NCBI RefSeq assembly: GCF_020662265.1
Contig: NZ_VEWM01000080.1
Span: 62,001-126,000 of the forward strand
Reading direction: 5' to 3'
Source: Psychrobacter sp. I-STPA6b
GTDB taxonomy: Bacteria; Pseudomonadota; Gammaproteobacteria; Pseudomonadales; Moraxellaceae
Length of the DNA stretch: 64,000 nucleotides
Positions 27,218 to 36,208 of this stretch are shown here, in pieces; the first letter of the stretch is position 1, and each line of letters begins with the position of its first letter. Position numbers and translations under genes: made by a program. The notes under the pieces were generated by a model, which was given only the letters and a program-made list of their open reading frames with translations, made no database searches and was not told the DNA's origin.

Positions 27218-27337
27218 TATGGTCAATTCAAGATAATACTGTTACATCGTCAAACTCGCTCATAGTACCTGCTTTTATAAGTACAGTTACACCTTCACTC
27301 GGTTGCCTTATGGTGAAATGATATTAGATTAACTATA
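27218..27337. repeat. TATGGTC...AACTATA repeat, copy 3 (mosaic of subtypes A and B)
   Basis: 120 bp. The left part (TCAATTCAAGATAATACTGTTACATCGTC) matches copy 1, subtype B; the right part (CACCTTCACTCGGTTGCCTTATGGTGAAAT, then ATATTAGATTAACTATA) matches subtype A. The central GTACAAGTAGTAC core is altered to GTACCTGCTTTTATAAGTAC. It ends 2 bp before the trmL stop and so can lie in the 3' end of that transcript. Confidence 0.75.
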
Positions 27338-27338
27338 G

Positions 27339-27917
27339 CTACTTAGGGTCATAAGGGGTTAAATCCTCATAACCGACACTTGCACCCATATCTCCAACAA
27401 ATCCCTGCTGTCGCCATACCTCATACAGACAGATTGCTACCGTATTTGCCAAGTTTAGGCTCCGAGAATCTGGCAACATTGGTAATCTTAACCAATTACT
27501 TGTACCAATATCTGTCCGCACTTCTTCTGACAGTCCTGCTGTCTCTGAGCCAAAAACCAACGCCACATTTCGTGTCTGCGACTGCATCTCATGTTCACTT
27601 TTATCCGTGTCCCTCTTTTGAGATAACATATCAAAGTTATACTCATAAAAAGGCAAACTTAACTTCGTTGTTAAAGCCACCACCGTATCACAACCCTGCT
27701 CTTTTAAGCAGTGATAAGCACTTTTCCAGTCCTTATGAACATTAAGATGAGCATACTCATGATAATCCAAACCAGCACGGCGCAATTTTTTATCTTCTAA
27801 CTCAAATCCTAATGGCTCAACCAAATGCAATTTTGCGCCTGTATTCGCACACAAACGAATAATATTACCTGTATTACTTGGCATCTTTGGATGAACCAAT
27901 ACAATATGAATACTCAT
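27339..27917 (-). CDS. trmL: tRNA (cytidine/uridine-34-2'-O)-methyltransferase TrmL
   Basis: 192 residues. SPOUT family motifs: VHPKMPSNTGNIIRLCANTG, LVFGSETAGLSEEV and LPMLPDSRSLNLANTVAICLYE, which forms the trefoil knot and binds S-adenosylmethionine. It methylates the wobble ribose of tRNA-Leu isoacceptors. About 20 residues near positions 100-115 (DTDKSEHEMQSQTRN) are a polar insertion relative to the E. coli protein (157 aa). AAAGG stands upstream. Not visibly coupled to neighbours. Confidence 0.93.
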   Translation of the reverse strand: MSIHIVLVHPKMPSNTGNIIRLCANTGAKLHLVEPLGFELEDKKLRRAGLDYHEYAHLNVHKDWKSAYHCLKEQGCDTVVALTTKLSLPFYEYNFDMLSQKRDTDKSEHEMQSQTRNVALVFGSETAGLSEEVRTDIGTSNWLRLPMLPDSRSLNLANTVAICLYEVWRQQGFVGDMGASVGYEDLTPYDPK

Positions 27918-27985
27918 AAATTTTTAGCCTTTTAACCTTTTATAACAACAACTTAACATTTATAAATTTCTTTACATTTTATACT

Positions 27986-28013
27986 TTGACAAAGTAATAA
28001 TTTACTCTATGAT
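27986..28013 (+). promoter_or_regulatory. Sigma-70 type promoter for the entericidin-like gene
   Basis: Perfect -35 TTGACA, a 16-nt spacer and -10 TATGAT, about 115 nt before the ATG at 28128. The long AT-rich leader shows no clear hairpin. Confidence 0.55.
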
Positions 28014-28127
28014 GAATAACTAAGCTCAATTTAACTTATAAATATTGTATTACTTTTATTGATATTTTAATTAATAAATTGGCTTAAAAACTCACTAAAT
28101 ATGATGTTTGTTTATAAGGAATAAATT

Positions 28128-28268
28128 ATGAAAAAAGTTATTCTTGCTTCTTTAGCCGCAATGATTGTACTAACCGGTTGCAATACATTTAAAGGTATGG
28201 GAAAAGACATTTCAAATGCAGGTAATGATGTTACTAAAGCAGCTGAGGATGTTGAAGAAAGACTATAA
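28128..28268 (+). CDS. Entericidin EcnA/B-family small lipoprotein
   Basis: 46 residues. MKKVILASLAAMIVLTGCNTFKGMGKD has a lipobox LTGC with Cys at residue 18, followed by GKDISNAGNDVTKAAEDVEERL, the amphipathic helix typical of entericidins. After lipid attachment it would sit in the inner or outer membrane. In E. coli EcnA/B act as an antidote/toxin lipoprotein pair; most single-copy homologues have no proven function. AAGGA lies 7 nt before the ATG, a strong promoter lies upstream and a terminator follows, so it is an independent unit. Confidence 0.92.
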   Translation: MKKVILASLAAMIVLTGCNTFKGMGKDISNAGNDVTKAAEDVEERL

Positions 28269-28331
28269 AATATGATTTACATCGTTTTTTGATTAATATC
28301 ATACTTTACATCTTTCCTGTTTGATTAAATT

Positions 28332-28363
28332 AAAGACTTGTCGTTATATGGCAAGTCTTTTTT
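28332..28363 (+). terminator. Terminator after the entericidin-like gene
   Basis: AAAGACTTG, an 11-nt loop, CAAGTCTTT followed by TTT. It lies 63 nt after the stop codon. The following gap to 28544 contains an isolated CAACAGACCCTAG, like the end of the 6136 MITE. Confidence 0.8.
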
Positions 28364-28544
28364 ATTGTTATTTAAACATTCAAACATTTTTTCTTTACTC
28401 ATTTCATTAAACTATCAACTACTGACACTATCAATTATTTTCTTATATAAAAGTAAAATATAACCATATCCCTTATTGATATTATCCTGAAGTAGTAACG
28501 GGTGGAATATCAACAGACCCTAGTTATAGACCCTAGTTATCAGT

Positions 28545-29768
28545 CTAAATAAAAGCTTGCATCACATGATTTAAATAACGCTGTCCCATCATTGTCGGTG
28601 CAATAATGTCATCATCTTCTATCAATAGCCCACGTTTTTTTAACGATTGCCAAATATCTTCTATTTGGGAAAAATCTTGTCCTGTACGTTGATAAAATAA
28701 TGACTTATCAATACCTTGTGTAAGACGTAATGTATTCATCATAAACTCACCTGCCAGCTCATCTTGTTTGATTGCCTGCCAACCAATCAATTTTGGATAC
28801 TGCACAAAGTTTATATAATCTTTTGGCTGTCGAGAGCGACTAAAACGATAGATACCACCTGCTTGCTTATCTTGTCTTTGTAGACTTATTTTACCATGCG
28901 CCCCTGCTCCGATTGCTAGATAATCTCCAAACTGCCAATAATTCAGATTATGGCGACAAGGATTATCATCTCTACCTACCCAAGCAGAAATTTCATAATT
29001 ATGATATCCCATTGCAAGTAACTGCTCACGTCCACGCTCTTCAATATCTGCCAGTGTATCTTCACTCGGTAATACAGGGGTTTGACGATAGAACACTGTA
29101 TTTGGCTCAATGGTAAGCTGATACCATGATAGATGGGTTGCACCAGCTTCATGCGCTCGTTTTAGATCATCGAAAGCTTCTGTCACGGTTTGATTAGGTA
29201 AGCCATGCATTAAATCGACGTTAACTCGCCTAAACCCTGCTTTTCTGGCAGAAGCAATGGCTTTTTCAGCTTGCTGAGGATTATGAATACGTCCCAACTT
29301 TTCTAAGTGCAGAGTAGAAAAGCTCTGCACACCAATAGATAGCCGATTAATGCCCACCTCTAGATATTGGGCAAAAGGGGCATGCTCTAATGTACCGGGA
29401 TTTGCTTCCATTGTGACTTCAATATCATCACTAAGAGGTAAGTTTGACTGTAAATATGCAAATAATCTTTTATATTCTACAATAGGTAGTAATGAAGGCG
29501 TACCACCCCCTATAAATATGCTACTAATTTGACGATTTTGTAGCCACGGTATTTGCTCATCAATATCCGCCATCAAAGCTGTCACATAGTCGTGATACAC
29601 CCGCAAGTCTGGTGTTTTTTGAGCATGCGAATTAAAGTCACAATACGGACATTTACGCACACACCACGGAATATGAATATATAGTGCCAATGGTATTTTT
29701 GAAATATCCAAAACAGGCTGTACATGATGATGAAGGGTCGGACGGGTATCAGTATGCTCAAGACTCAT
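28545..29768 (-). CDS. hemW: Heme chaperone/radical SAM protein HemW
   Basis: 407 residues. Starts its catalytic domain with LALYIHIPWCVRKCPYCDFNSH, the CxxxCxxC iron-sulfur site, then IFIGGGTPSLL, EANPGT, RLSIGVQSF and the HemW-type C-terminal domain. It lacks the N-terminal extension of HemN and belongs to the heme-binding HemW branch, which supplies heme to respiratory enzymes rather than oxidising coproporphyrinogen. No clear SD precedes the ATG. It stands alone between the entericidin gene and the EVE gene. Confidence 0.93.
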   Translation of the reverse strand: MSLEHTDTRPTLHHHVQPVLDISKIPLALYIHIPWCVRKCPYCDFNSHAQKTPDLRVYHDYVTALMADIDEQIPWLQNRQISSIFIGGGTPSLLPIVEYKRLFAYLQSNLPLSDDIEVTMEANPGTLEHAPFAQYLEVGINRLSIGVQSFSTLHLEKLGRIHNPQQAEKAIASARKAGFRRVNVDLMHGLPNQTVTEAFDDLKRAHEAGATHLSWYQLTIEPNTVFYRQTPVLPSEDTLADIEERGREQLLAMGYHNYEISAWVGRDDNPCRHNLNYWQFGDYLAIGAGAHGKISLQRQDKQAGGIYRFSRSRQPKDYINFVQYPKLIGWQAIKQDELAGEFMMNTLRLTQGIDKSLFYQRTGQDFSQIEDIWQSLKKRGLLIEDDDIIAPTMMGQRYLNHVMQAFI

Positions 29769-29907
29769 AAAACTGGCAAATATATCAATTCAAAACTCTG
29801 CTAGGATACTCTGTATCTGTTACAATGAACACCCTATTGCAACGTTTTTTCTACTTATTACTATTTATATAGGAAGCTGTATCAACTTCCTAACAAAAGG
29901 AATATAG

Positions 29908-30381
29908 ATGAACTACTGGTTAATGAAGTCTGAGCCAAGCAGTTTTAGTATTGATGACCTACAACAAGTTGACTTTGAGCCGTGGGATGGGGTGCGTAAC
30001 TATCAAGCACGTAATTTTATGCGAGATGATATGAAAGTCGGTGATAAAGCATTTTTTTATCATTCTAATGCAAAAAAAATTGGCATTGCGGGTGTCATGA
30101 GTATTGTTAAAGCAGGTTATCCTGATCCCACTCAGTTTAATCCAGAATGTGGTTACTATTATGATCCAAAATCTAGTGAAGAAAACCCTCGCTGGTATTT
30201 AGTCGATGTCTGCTTTGAGCAAGCATTTCATGATATCCTACCCCTATCTGAGATAAAAAAACTGCCAGAGCTGGATGATTGCCCATTGACTCAAAAAGGT
30301 AACCGTCTGTCTGTTATGCCTCTACAAGAGAAACATTGGCATGCCATCATCACATTGGCACAACAAAAACAACTCATCTAA
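29908..30381 (+). CDS. EVE-domain protein (thymocyte nuclear protein 1-like)
   Basis: 157 residues, almost entirely one EVE domain (PUA-like fold): MNYWLMKSEPSSFSIDDL, WDGVRNYQARNFMRDDM, FFYHSN, GIAGVMSIVK and YPDPTQF, all diagnostic. EVE domains bind modified bases in nucleic acids; the bacterial stand-alone form is widespread and its job is not settled. AAAGGA precedes the ATG. A stem-loop follows at 30455-30487. No restriction or McrBC partner is nearby, so a defence role is not indicated here. Confidence 0.93.
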   Translation: MNYWLMKSEPSSFSIDDLQQVDFEPWDGVRNYQARNFMRDDMKVGDKAFFYHSNAKKIGIAGVMSIVKAGYPDPTQFNPECGYYYDPKSSEENPRWYLVDVCFEQAFHDILPLSEIKKLPELDDCPLTQKGNRLSVMPLQEKHWHAIITLAQQKQLI

Positions 30382-30454
30382 AACTTTCTAGTTGTAAACT
30401 AGGGTGTGTTAAATAGCCCCTAACATACATCGACTGTCATAAAAACTTTATAAA

Positions 30455-30487
30455 CTGAGCGAAGGTAGTTACCCTATCTTCGCTCAG
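30455..30487. terminator. Stem-loop downstream of the EVE gene
   Basis: CTGAGCGAAG, a 13-nt loop, CTTCGCTCAG, followed by CTTGTTTAAA. A 10-bp GC-rich stem; the T-run is poor, so a terminator is only likely. The gap 30382-30651 also holds AGGGTGTGTTAAATAG (30401) and GGGTCTGTTGCA (30565), both like IS5-type ends but not a clean pair. Confidence 0.45.
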
Positions 30488-30651
30488 CTTGTTTAAAAGC
30501 CATCAGAGAGCATGAAAGCGCCTTTTATGCCTTTATAATTGCCAGTTTATGATTGTTCGTTTTAGGGTCTGTTGCAGTCAGCTTTAATGATGGGTAGATT
30601 TTAATTTATACAAATTTTTTTAGTAATTTTTTAGCAATTTTGGTCATCGTT

Positions 30652-32028
30652 ATGCACACATTTTTGTCATGGGCAGAGTTCCGTCAATATAGCCGCCGTC
30701 TTTGGGTATTAGCACTACCTATCTTGATTACTCAATTTTCACAAGCAGCACTTGGGGTCATTGACTCTATCATGGCAGGACGAGTATCTGCACTAGATTT
30801 AGCTGCTGTTTCTATTGGCTCAGGCATCTGGTTGCCTTTATTTCTACTCGCTACAGGTATTTTAATCGCCACCACACCACTCATCGGTGAGGCACTGGGG
30901 CAAGACAATCATCACCATATTCCCCATATTACCCAACAGTCACTATGGTCAGCCTTAGTTATTGGCTTAATGGGATTTGTGATTGTCAACCTAATGCCAA
31001 ATGCACTTGGTGTTTTAGGTGTACCCGAAAACATTCAACCACAAGCCACACAATATCTACATGGTGTTTCCTTTGGCTTTCCTGCGATTGCTGCTTATGC
31101 TGTATTGCGTAGCTATTGTGAAGCCCTATCTCGCCCAGAACCAGTAACAGTCATTAGTTTAATTGGTCTGGCAACAGATATTCCCTTAAACTACTTATTT
31201 ATTCATGGTGGCTTTGGAGTTATACCCGCCATGGGTGGTGCAGGCTGTGGTATCGCAACTGCCCTAGTGCTATGGATAAATGTGGGACTATTAGCGGCTT
31301 ATCTACATTGGTCATCCAACCCACTATTTACTAAGACTCATTTTTTTCATGCGTTTGCCCGTCCCAATGCAGCACAAATCCGTAAACTATTTCGCTTAGG
31401 TCTGCCTATTGGTATTGCCATATTCTTTGAAGCCAGCCTATTTAGCCTTGCGTCACTGGTCATTAGTCCTTTAGGTGAGCTTGCCGTCGCCGCACACCAA
31501 TCTGCCCTATCTGTAACCTCACAGCTATTTATGTTACCCATCTCTATTGCCATGGCGCTGACCATCATGGTCTCGAACCGTTATGGTGAAAAAAACTGGC
31601 TAGCACTGAGACATGTGCAGCAAACTGGACTTATCTGGACAGTTATGATTGCCTGTGTCAGTATGCTATTTGTTTGGTTTTTACGCCCACAACTGGCCGC
31701 TGCATTTACTAAAAATATTGATGTACAACACCTTGCCATGCACTTAATGCTTTATGCCATTGCCTATCAGATTTTTGATGGCTGGCAGGTCAATGTTGCA
31801 GGTATTTTACGAGGCATGCAAGATACTGCCATACCGATGTGGATTACTTTATTTTGTTATTGGTTGGTTGCACTACCACTTGGTATCTATTTAGTACGCT
31901 TTACTGATGTTGGGGTGCAAGGGTTTTGGATGGCGCTGGTTACAGGCTTATTTTTAGCAGCAGTATTACTGACGTTCAGACTACGCTATCGTCAACGACA
32001 GCTTTTCTCTTCCATATCTAAGAGATAA
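30652..32028 (+). CDS. MATE-family multidrug/Na+ antiporter (NorM-like)
   Basis: 458 residues with twelve predicted membrane helices in two homologous halves. The first half contains ALPILITQFSQAALGVIDSIMAG and GEALGQDN, the second starts FRLGLPIGIAIFFEASLFSLASLV. These match the NorM branch, which expels cationic drugs or dyes using Na+ or H+ gradients. An in-frame TTG lies 12 nt upstream; the ATG at 30652 is used here. No regulator lies beside it. Natural substrate unknown. Confidence 0.9.
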   Translation: MHTFLSWAEFRQYSRRLWVLALPILITQFSQAALGVIDSIMAGRVSALDLAAVSIGSGIWLPLFLLATGILIATTPLIGEALGQDNHHHIPHITQQSLWSALVIGLMGFVIVNLMPNALGVLGVPENIQPQATQYLHGVSFGFPAIAAYAVLRSYCEALSRPEPVTVISLIGLATDIPLNYLFIHGGFGVIPAMGGAGCGIATALVLWINVGLLAAYLHWSSNPLFTKTHFFHAFARPNAAQIRKLFRLGLPIGIAIFFEASLFSLASLVISPLGELAVAAHQSALSVTSQLFMLPISIAMALTIMVSNRYGEKNWLALRHVQQTGLIWTVMIACVSMLFVWFLRPQLAAAFTKNIDVQHLAMHLMLYAIAYQIFDGWQVNVAGILRGMQDTAIPMWITLFCYWLVALPLGIYLVRFTDVGVQGFWMALVTGLFLAAVLLTFRLRYRQRQLFSSISKR

Positions 32029-32253
32029 CCTAAAGAAAAGTTATTTTGCGTTCCATTTCAAGTATTTTATGAAAAATTTTGTTACAATGTGCTATAAGTG
32101 ACTCAAATAAGGGTATTATATCCACTTATCAGTGTACAACTGTATCATAACGTTTTAAAATGAAGCCTCTAAAGATAACAGCGCTTGTCACTTGACATAA
32201 CAACTTGCATAGCAATGACGCTAAAGCAGAGACCAATAACCAAAGGTAAGCTA

Positions 32254-32682
32254 ATGGATATTGAAAAGATTCGTACATTAATTGAACTGATGGAAGAAAA
32301 GGACTTAGTCAGTATGGAAGTGGCCTCAGGTGATGAGCGAGTCAGCCTCACTCGTCACTATGCAACGCCTGCTCCCACGATGATAAGTGCGCCTCCAATA
32401 GAAACAACTTCCACTCCAAACACTACAACAACCTCACCAAAGCCAGGTACTCTTGAGACTGCACCCATGGTCGGTGTATTTTATGCTGCACCTAGTCCAA
32501 ATGACCCTCCATTTGTTAAAGTTGGTCAAACTGTACAAGCAGGAGATACACTGGGTATCATTGAAGCCATGAAAATTATGAATCCCTTAGAAGCGACTCA
32601 AAGTGGCATCATTGAGGAAATATTAGTACAGAATGGTGATGTGGTACAGTTTGGTCAACCTGTGGTGCGTTATAAAGCTTAA
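32254..32682 (+). CDS. accB: Biotin carboxyl carrier protein of acetyl-CoA carboxylase
   Basis: 142 residues. MDIEKIRTLIELMEEKDLVSMEV is the usual AccB N terminus; a Pro/Thr/Ser-rich linker (residues ~45-75) leads to the biotinyl domain with GVFYAAPSPNDPPFVKVG, the 'thumb' of AccB, and EAMKIMN with the biotin lysine. AAAGG stands 7 nt before the ATG at 32254; the frame runs 69 nt further upstream without a good start. With accC it forms the classic accBC unit for fatty acid synthesis. Confidence 0.97.
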   Translation: MDIEKIRTLIELMEEKDLVSMEVASGDERVSLTRHYATPAPTMISAPPIETTSTPNTTTTSPKPGTLETAPMVGVFYAAPSPNDPPFVKVGQTVQAGDTLGIIEAMKIMNPLEATQSGIIEEILVQNGDVVQFGQPVVRYKA

Positions 32683-32769
32683 ACTTGCTCTCAAGCAATA
32701 TATGCTAATCACCTAGACAAGCCATGGATTTATGAATAAAAGGGAAACTGCTAGTGAGAGAGTGGAAGA

Positions 32770-34122
32770 ATGATTAAAAAGCTACTCATTGCCAATCGTG
32801 GTGAAATTGCACTACGTATTGTGCGTGCCTGTAAACAACTGGGTATCCAAACTGTTGGAGTATATTCAACAGCTGATGAAAATCTAATGCATCTACGTTT
32901 TGTGGATGAAGCCGTTTGTATTGGCAAGCCAAATGCCAACCAAAGCTATCTGAACATCAATACCATTCTAACGGCTGCTGAAGTTACAGGTGCTGATGCC
33001 ATTCATCCTGGATATGGTTTTTTATCAGAGAATGCTGAGTTTGCAGAGCAAGTTGAAGAGGCAGGTCTTACGTTTGTTGGACCGCATCCTGACCATATCC
33101 GCTTGATGGGTAATAAAATCTCTGCGATTAATGCCATGAAAAAAGCAGGTGTACCAACTGTACCTGGCTCTGTTGGTACAGTCACTATCCATAACGCCGA
33201 AGAACAGGCCAAAAATATTGGATTTCCACTTTTAATTAAAGCTGCTGCAGGTGGTGGTGGTCGTGGTATGCGTATCGTTGAACGCTTTGATGAGCTTAAA
33301 ACACAAGTGCAAGCTGCTAAGCAAGAGGCTGAGTTGTGGTTTGGTGATGACAGCGTCTATATGGAGCGTTACCTACAAAATCCCCGTCATGTAGAAGTAC
33401 AAGTTCTTGGTGATGGTAAAGGCAACGCCATTCATCTATATGATCGTGATTGCTCTTTGCAACGTCGCCACCAAAAAGTGCTAGAAGAAGCACCAGCACC
33501 AGACATTCCAGATGATGTGCGAGAGCCTATCTTGCAAGCATGTGTTCGAGCTTGCGAGCAAATTGGCTATCGTGGTGCAGGCACATTTGAGTTTTTATTT
33601 GAAAATGATGAATTCTTTTTTATCGAAATGAATACACGGGTACAAGTTGAACACCCTGTTACAGAGATGATTACTGGTATTGATGTAGTCGTAGAACAGC
33701 TTAAAATTGCCTCAGAATATGGTCTTTCATATCGCCAGAATGAAATCGTTATGCATGGACATGCCATTGAGTGCCGTATTAATGCAGAAGACCCTGCTAC
33801 TTTTATGCCCTCACCAGGACAAGTCACACAACTTTTTGCACCTAGTGGGGCTGGTGTACGATTTGATTCTCACCTATATCCTAACTACGATATTCCAACG
33901 TTTTATGATTCTTTGATTGGCAAACTGATTTGTCATGGACAAACTCGCCAGCAAGCCATCGCAAAAACACGTCATGCCTTAGATGAACTTATTATCAGTG
34001 GCATCAAAACCAATATTCCTTTACATCGGGATGTCATTTTACCAGATGACAACTTCTCTCAACGCGCCCAAAACATTCACTACCTTGAAAAGAAGCTACT
34101 AAAGAAGCCAGAGGACTGTTAG
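32770..34122 (+). CDS. accC: Biotin carboxylase subunit of acetyl-CoA carboxylase
   Basis: 450 residues, exact family length. Contains [18 protein letters not shown], the ATP-grasp loop [43 protein letters not shown] and [15 protein letters not shown]. It carboxylates the biotin of AccB using bicarbonate and ATP. It begins 87 nt after accB on the same strand, and a terminator follows. Confidence 0.98.
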   Translation: MIKKLLIANRGEIALRIVRACKQLGIQTVGVYSTADENLMHLRFVDEAVCIGKPNANQSYLNINTILTAAEVTGADAIHPGYGFLSENAEFAEQVEEAGLTFVGPHPDHIRLMGNKISAINAMKKAGVPTVPGSVGTVTIHNAEEQAKNIGFPLLIKAAAGGGGRGMRIVERFDELKTQVQAAKQEAELWFGDDSVYMERYLQNPRHVEVQVLGDGKGNAIHLYDRDCSLQRRHQKVLEEAPAPDIPDDVREPILQACVRACEQIGYRGAGTFEFLFENDEFFFIEMNTRVQVEHPVTEMITGIDVVVEQLKIASEYGLSYRQNEIVMHGHAIECRINAEDPATFMPSPGQVTQLFAPSGAGVRFDSHLYPNYDIPTFYDSLIGKLICHGQTRQQAIAKTRHALDELIISGIKTNIPLHRDVILPDDNFSQRAQNIHYLEKKLLKKPEDC

Positions 34123-34157
34123 CTTTTACTTAGTCATGAATACACATGTATAAACAA

Positions 34158-34186
34158 AAAAGGATAATCATAAAGATTATCCTTTT
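34158..34186. terminator. Bidirectional terminator after accC
   Basis: AAAAGGATAATC, loop ATAAA, GATTATCCTTTT. A perfect 12-bp stem with A and T ends that can serve accC (+) and the secreted-protein gene ending at 34216 (-). Confidence 0.88.
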
Positions 34187-34215
34187 AACTTTTCTCTCAA
34201 CCTAATTTTATAAAA

Positions 34216-34737
34216 TTAAGGCAATTGACGTTTTAATGTCATAAAACATTGAGTACCATCTTTATCATTACACCAGTGCATATACGAGTCATCTGACTCA
34301 TAATCTACAAAAGCAAACATGATATTCCCTGTTTGATCTACCTGATTACCTGAACAGTCTACTTTATTATTATCATGGAGTGTATTCATTGCAATGATGG
34401 GTAAGCCTTCATCTTGATGACTAACCACATATCGACCATAAGTCCACTCTTCCCCACTAACTGTCCACATCTTGTTATCTTCAGCAAATGTATAATACTC
34501 TTTACAATCAGAAACTCTACTAGTAGAAGCAGATGGTGTCATCTCTTCAATACTTGCTACATCAGGTAATGGCGACTGTGTTGATTTTGATGGTAACTGC
34601 AATACCCATGAGCCTGCTATGGCTGGGCTGATATGAGTACGAATGACAGACTGACTCACTGCTTCATACTCACCAGCTGAAGGAAGCCCAGCAAGAATCG
34701 TTGCTAATGACAATGACGCAAGAGATAAAGTTTCCAT
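34216..34737 (-). CDS. Small exported protein of unknown function
   Basis: 173 residues. The N terminus METLSLASLSLATILAGLPSAGEYEA is hydrophobic and signal-like but lacks the usual N-terminal Lys/Arg, so export is probable, not certain. No in-frame start lies upstream, and the ribosome binding site is weak. The mature part has four cysteines (SDCKEYY, KVDCSG, HWCND, QCFMT), which could form two disulfides in the periplasm, and a Trp/Tyr-rich WTVSGEEWTYGRY strand region. Family not recognised. It lies downstream of the UreH_2 gene on the same strand. Confidence 0.7.
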   Translation of the reverse strand: METLSLASLSLATILAGLPSAGEYEAVSQSVIRTHISPAIAGSWVLQLPSKSTQSPLPDVASIEEMTPSASTSRVSDCKEYYTFAEDNKMWTVSGEEWTYGRYVVSHQDEGLPIIAMNTLHDNNKVDCSGNQVDQTGNIMFAFVDYESDDSYMHWCNDKDGTQCFMTLKRQLP

Positions 34738-34853
34738 GACGTTTAAACCATTATTAGAAATATCTACCCTAGAGTAAAGTCAAATAAGAATTATTACAAG
34801 GTATTTCAGTCAACAACTTACTTTATACGTCACTAAGTGTCGTGAAACACACC

Positions 34854-35693
34854 CTACTCACTCATATGGTGATGATGGTGATGCTCATGCTCTGACATCT
34901 GTTGATCATCTGAGTCCATCATCATATGTTCACTATGATTCATATGCTCAGAATCCATATCATGTTGCATAGACGCCATATCTACTTGATGCGAACCATG
35001 TCCATGATGACCATGCCCACCGTGCATATTAGTCATCATAATAGGAACAGCAATCACTGCCAATCCAGACAGCACCATCAAGCCACCATTTAGTTGGCGT
35101 AGACGAAAGCGACCTATCTGCTGTCGTAACCAACCCACCGTTTCATGAGTTGCTACTAGCATTGGCACTGTACCCAAGCCAAAAGCAAACATCAACATTG
35201 CACCAGTCGCCACACTATGACCAACCACTGCCATTAACAATGCACCATAAACCAATCCACATGGTAAAAATCCCCAAAGTAGCCCAGCAGCTAATGCTCG
35301 AGGGAACGTTGTTAATGGGAAGACTTTTTGGCGAATGGGAGACAGTTTTTGCCAAAAACGCATGCCAACACGCTCAAGCTTGTTTAAAAAAGGCATGCCC
35401 AGCATGGCCATACCAATAAAAACCAGCACCATGCCTAATAGAACACGTGGCCAGTTATTATTCATAATGGGTGCTAGTAGAGCAGTACCAACCAGTCCGG
35501 CTACCAAACCCAATAACGCGTAACTGCTCAAGCGTCCAAGGTGATAAGTAGCAATCAATGCCCGTCGCTTGCCAGCGCTAACACCTTGCATTGACATACC
35601 AAACGCAGTTACCAAACCACCACACATACCCAGACAGTGTGGTGAGCCAAATAACCCCATAGCAAAAGCAGCTACTAATAATGCAACAGACAT
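34854..35693 (-). CDS. UreH_2/TauE-SafE-like membrane protein with His-rich tail (cbb3 oxidase neighbourhood)
   Basis: 279 residues. About six membrane helices begin ALLVAAFAMGLFGSPHCLGMCGGLV, whose SPHC-x2-MCGG motif is typical of the UreH_2 family often found beside ccoGIS genes. The C-terminal ~60 residues hold over twenty histidines and many Met/Asp (HGGHGHHGHGSH, HEHHHHHH), an obvious metal-binding tail. With ccoS just upstream on the same strand, a part in copper handling for cbb3 cytochrome oxidase is a reasonable inference. Nickel transport is an alternative. Confidence 0.85.
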   Translation of the reverse strand: MSVALLVAAFAMGLFGSPHCLGMCGGLVTAFGMSMQGVSAGKRRALIATYHLGRLSSYALLGLVAGLVGTALLAPIMNNNWPRVLLGMVLVFIGMAMLGMPFLNKLERVGMRFWQKLSPIRQKVFPLTTFPRALAAGLLWGFLPCGLVYGALLMAVVGHSVATGAMLMFAFGLGTVPMLVATHETVGWLRQQIGRFRLRQLNGGLMVLSGLAVIAVPIMMTNMHGGHGHHGHGSHQVDMASMQHDMDSEHMNHSEHMMMDSDDQQMSEHEHHHHHHMSE

Positions 35694-35832
35694 ATCATTA
35701 CTCCAAAATCATCAGTAACTACGAAAAGCAAATATCAACACACGAGCATATACAATATACATCGTTTATATGATTACTTAGCACAATCTTACTAAAGAAA
35801 ATCCAAAAGGAAGACCTAAAGTAAGGAAGCGC

Positions 35833-36057
35833 TTATGGGTTATCTTTCTGCTGATGCTGGGGTGTTGGCTGCTCTTTCGTATCTTGAGTGGCTTGTGTTA
35901 AATTCTGCCGTCTTTCCTGTCTATCATCTAATATAATACGTTGCGAAGCATTATCTAAATCCTCGAATTGATTGGATTTAACCGCATAGCGAATTGCCCA
36001 GATACCAACAACAAATAGCATTAGACTGAGTGGAATTAACAAATAAATACTTTCCAT
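35833..36057 (-). CDS. ccoS: cbb3-type cytochrome oxidase assembly protein CcoS
   Basis: 74 residues. MESIYLLIPLSLMLFVVGIWAIRYAVKSNQFEDLD is the standard CcoS start: one membrane helix, then the A-V-x-S/N-GQFEDL-like patch (NQFEDLDN) and a charged cytoplasmic tail, here extended by Gln/Thr/Pro-rich residues. CcoS is needed for heme or copper insertion into the cbb3 oxidase. The UreH_2-type gene lies 139 bp downstream on the same strand. The other cco genes are not in this window. Confidence 0.92.
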   Translation of the reverse strand: MESIYLLIPLSLMLFVVGIWAIRYAVKSNQFEDLDNASQRIILDDRQERRQNLTQATQDTKEQPTPQHQQKDNP

Positions 36058-36208
36058 ACAGTACTCCTAGGACATTAAAAAATGCTTTACATTATAAAGA
36101 TAAAACAAGAAACAGCACTTATATAAATCAGTGTAATATAGTGTAACACTAATCAAAGCCCTACAGATAGTAGGTATTTGAACTGACAAGATATACTTAT
36201 TAATCACA

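Noticed and set aside
28128..28268. Entericidin toxin-antitoxin pair
   Set aside because: Only one lipoprotein gene is present; no second small lipoprotein frame lies beside it.
29908..30381. EVE protein as part of a modification-dependent restriction system
   Set aside because: No McrB/C, HNH or methyltransferase gene is adjacent; the sequence is of the common stand-alone type.
30401..30576. A second MITE after the EVE gene
   Set aside because: The two end-like sequences (AGGGTGTGTTAAAT and GGGTCTGTTGCA) point the same way and do not form an inverted pair, so no complete element can be defined.
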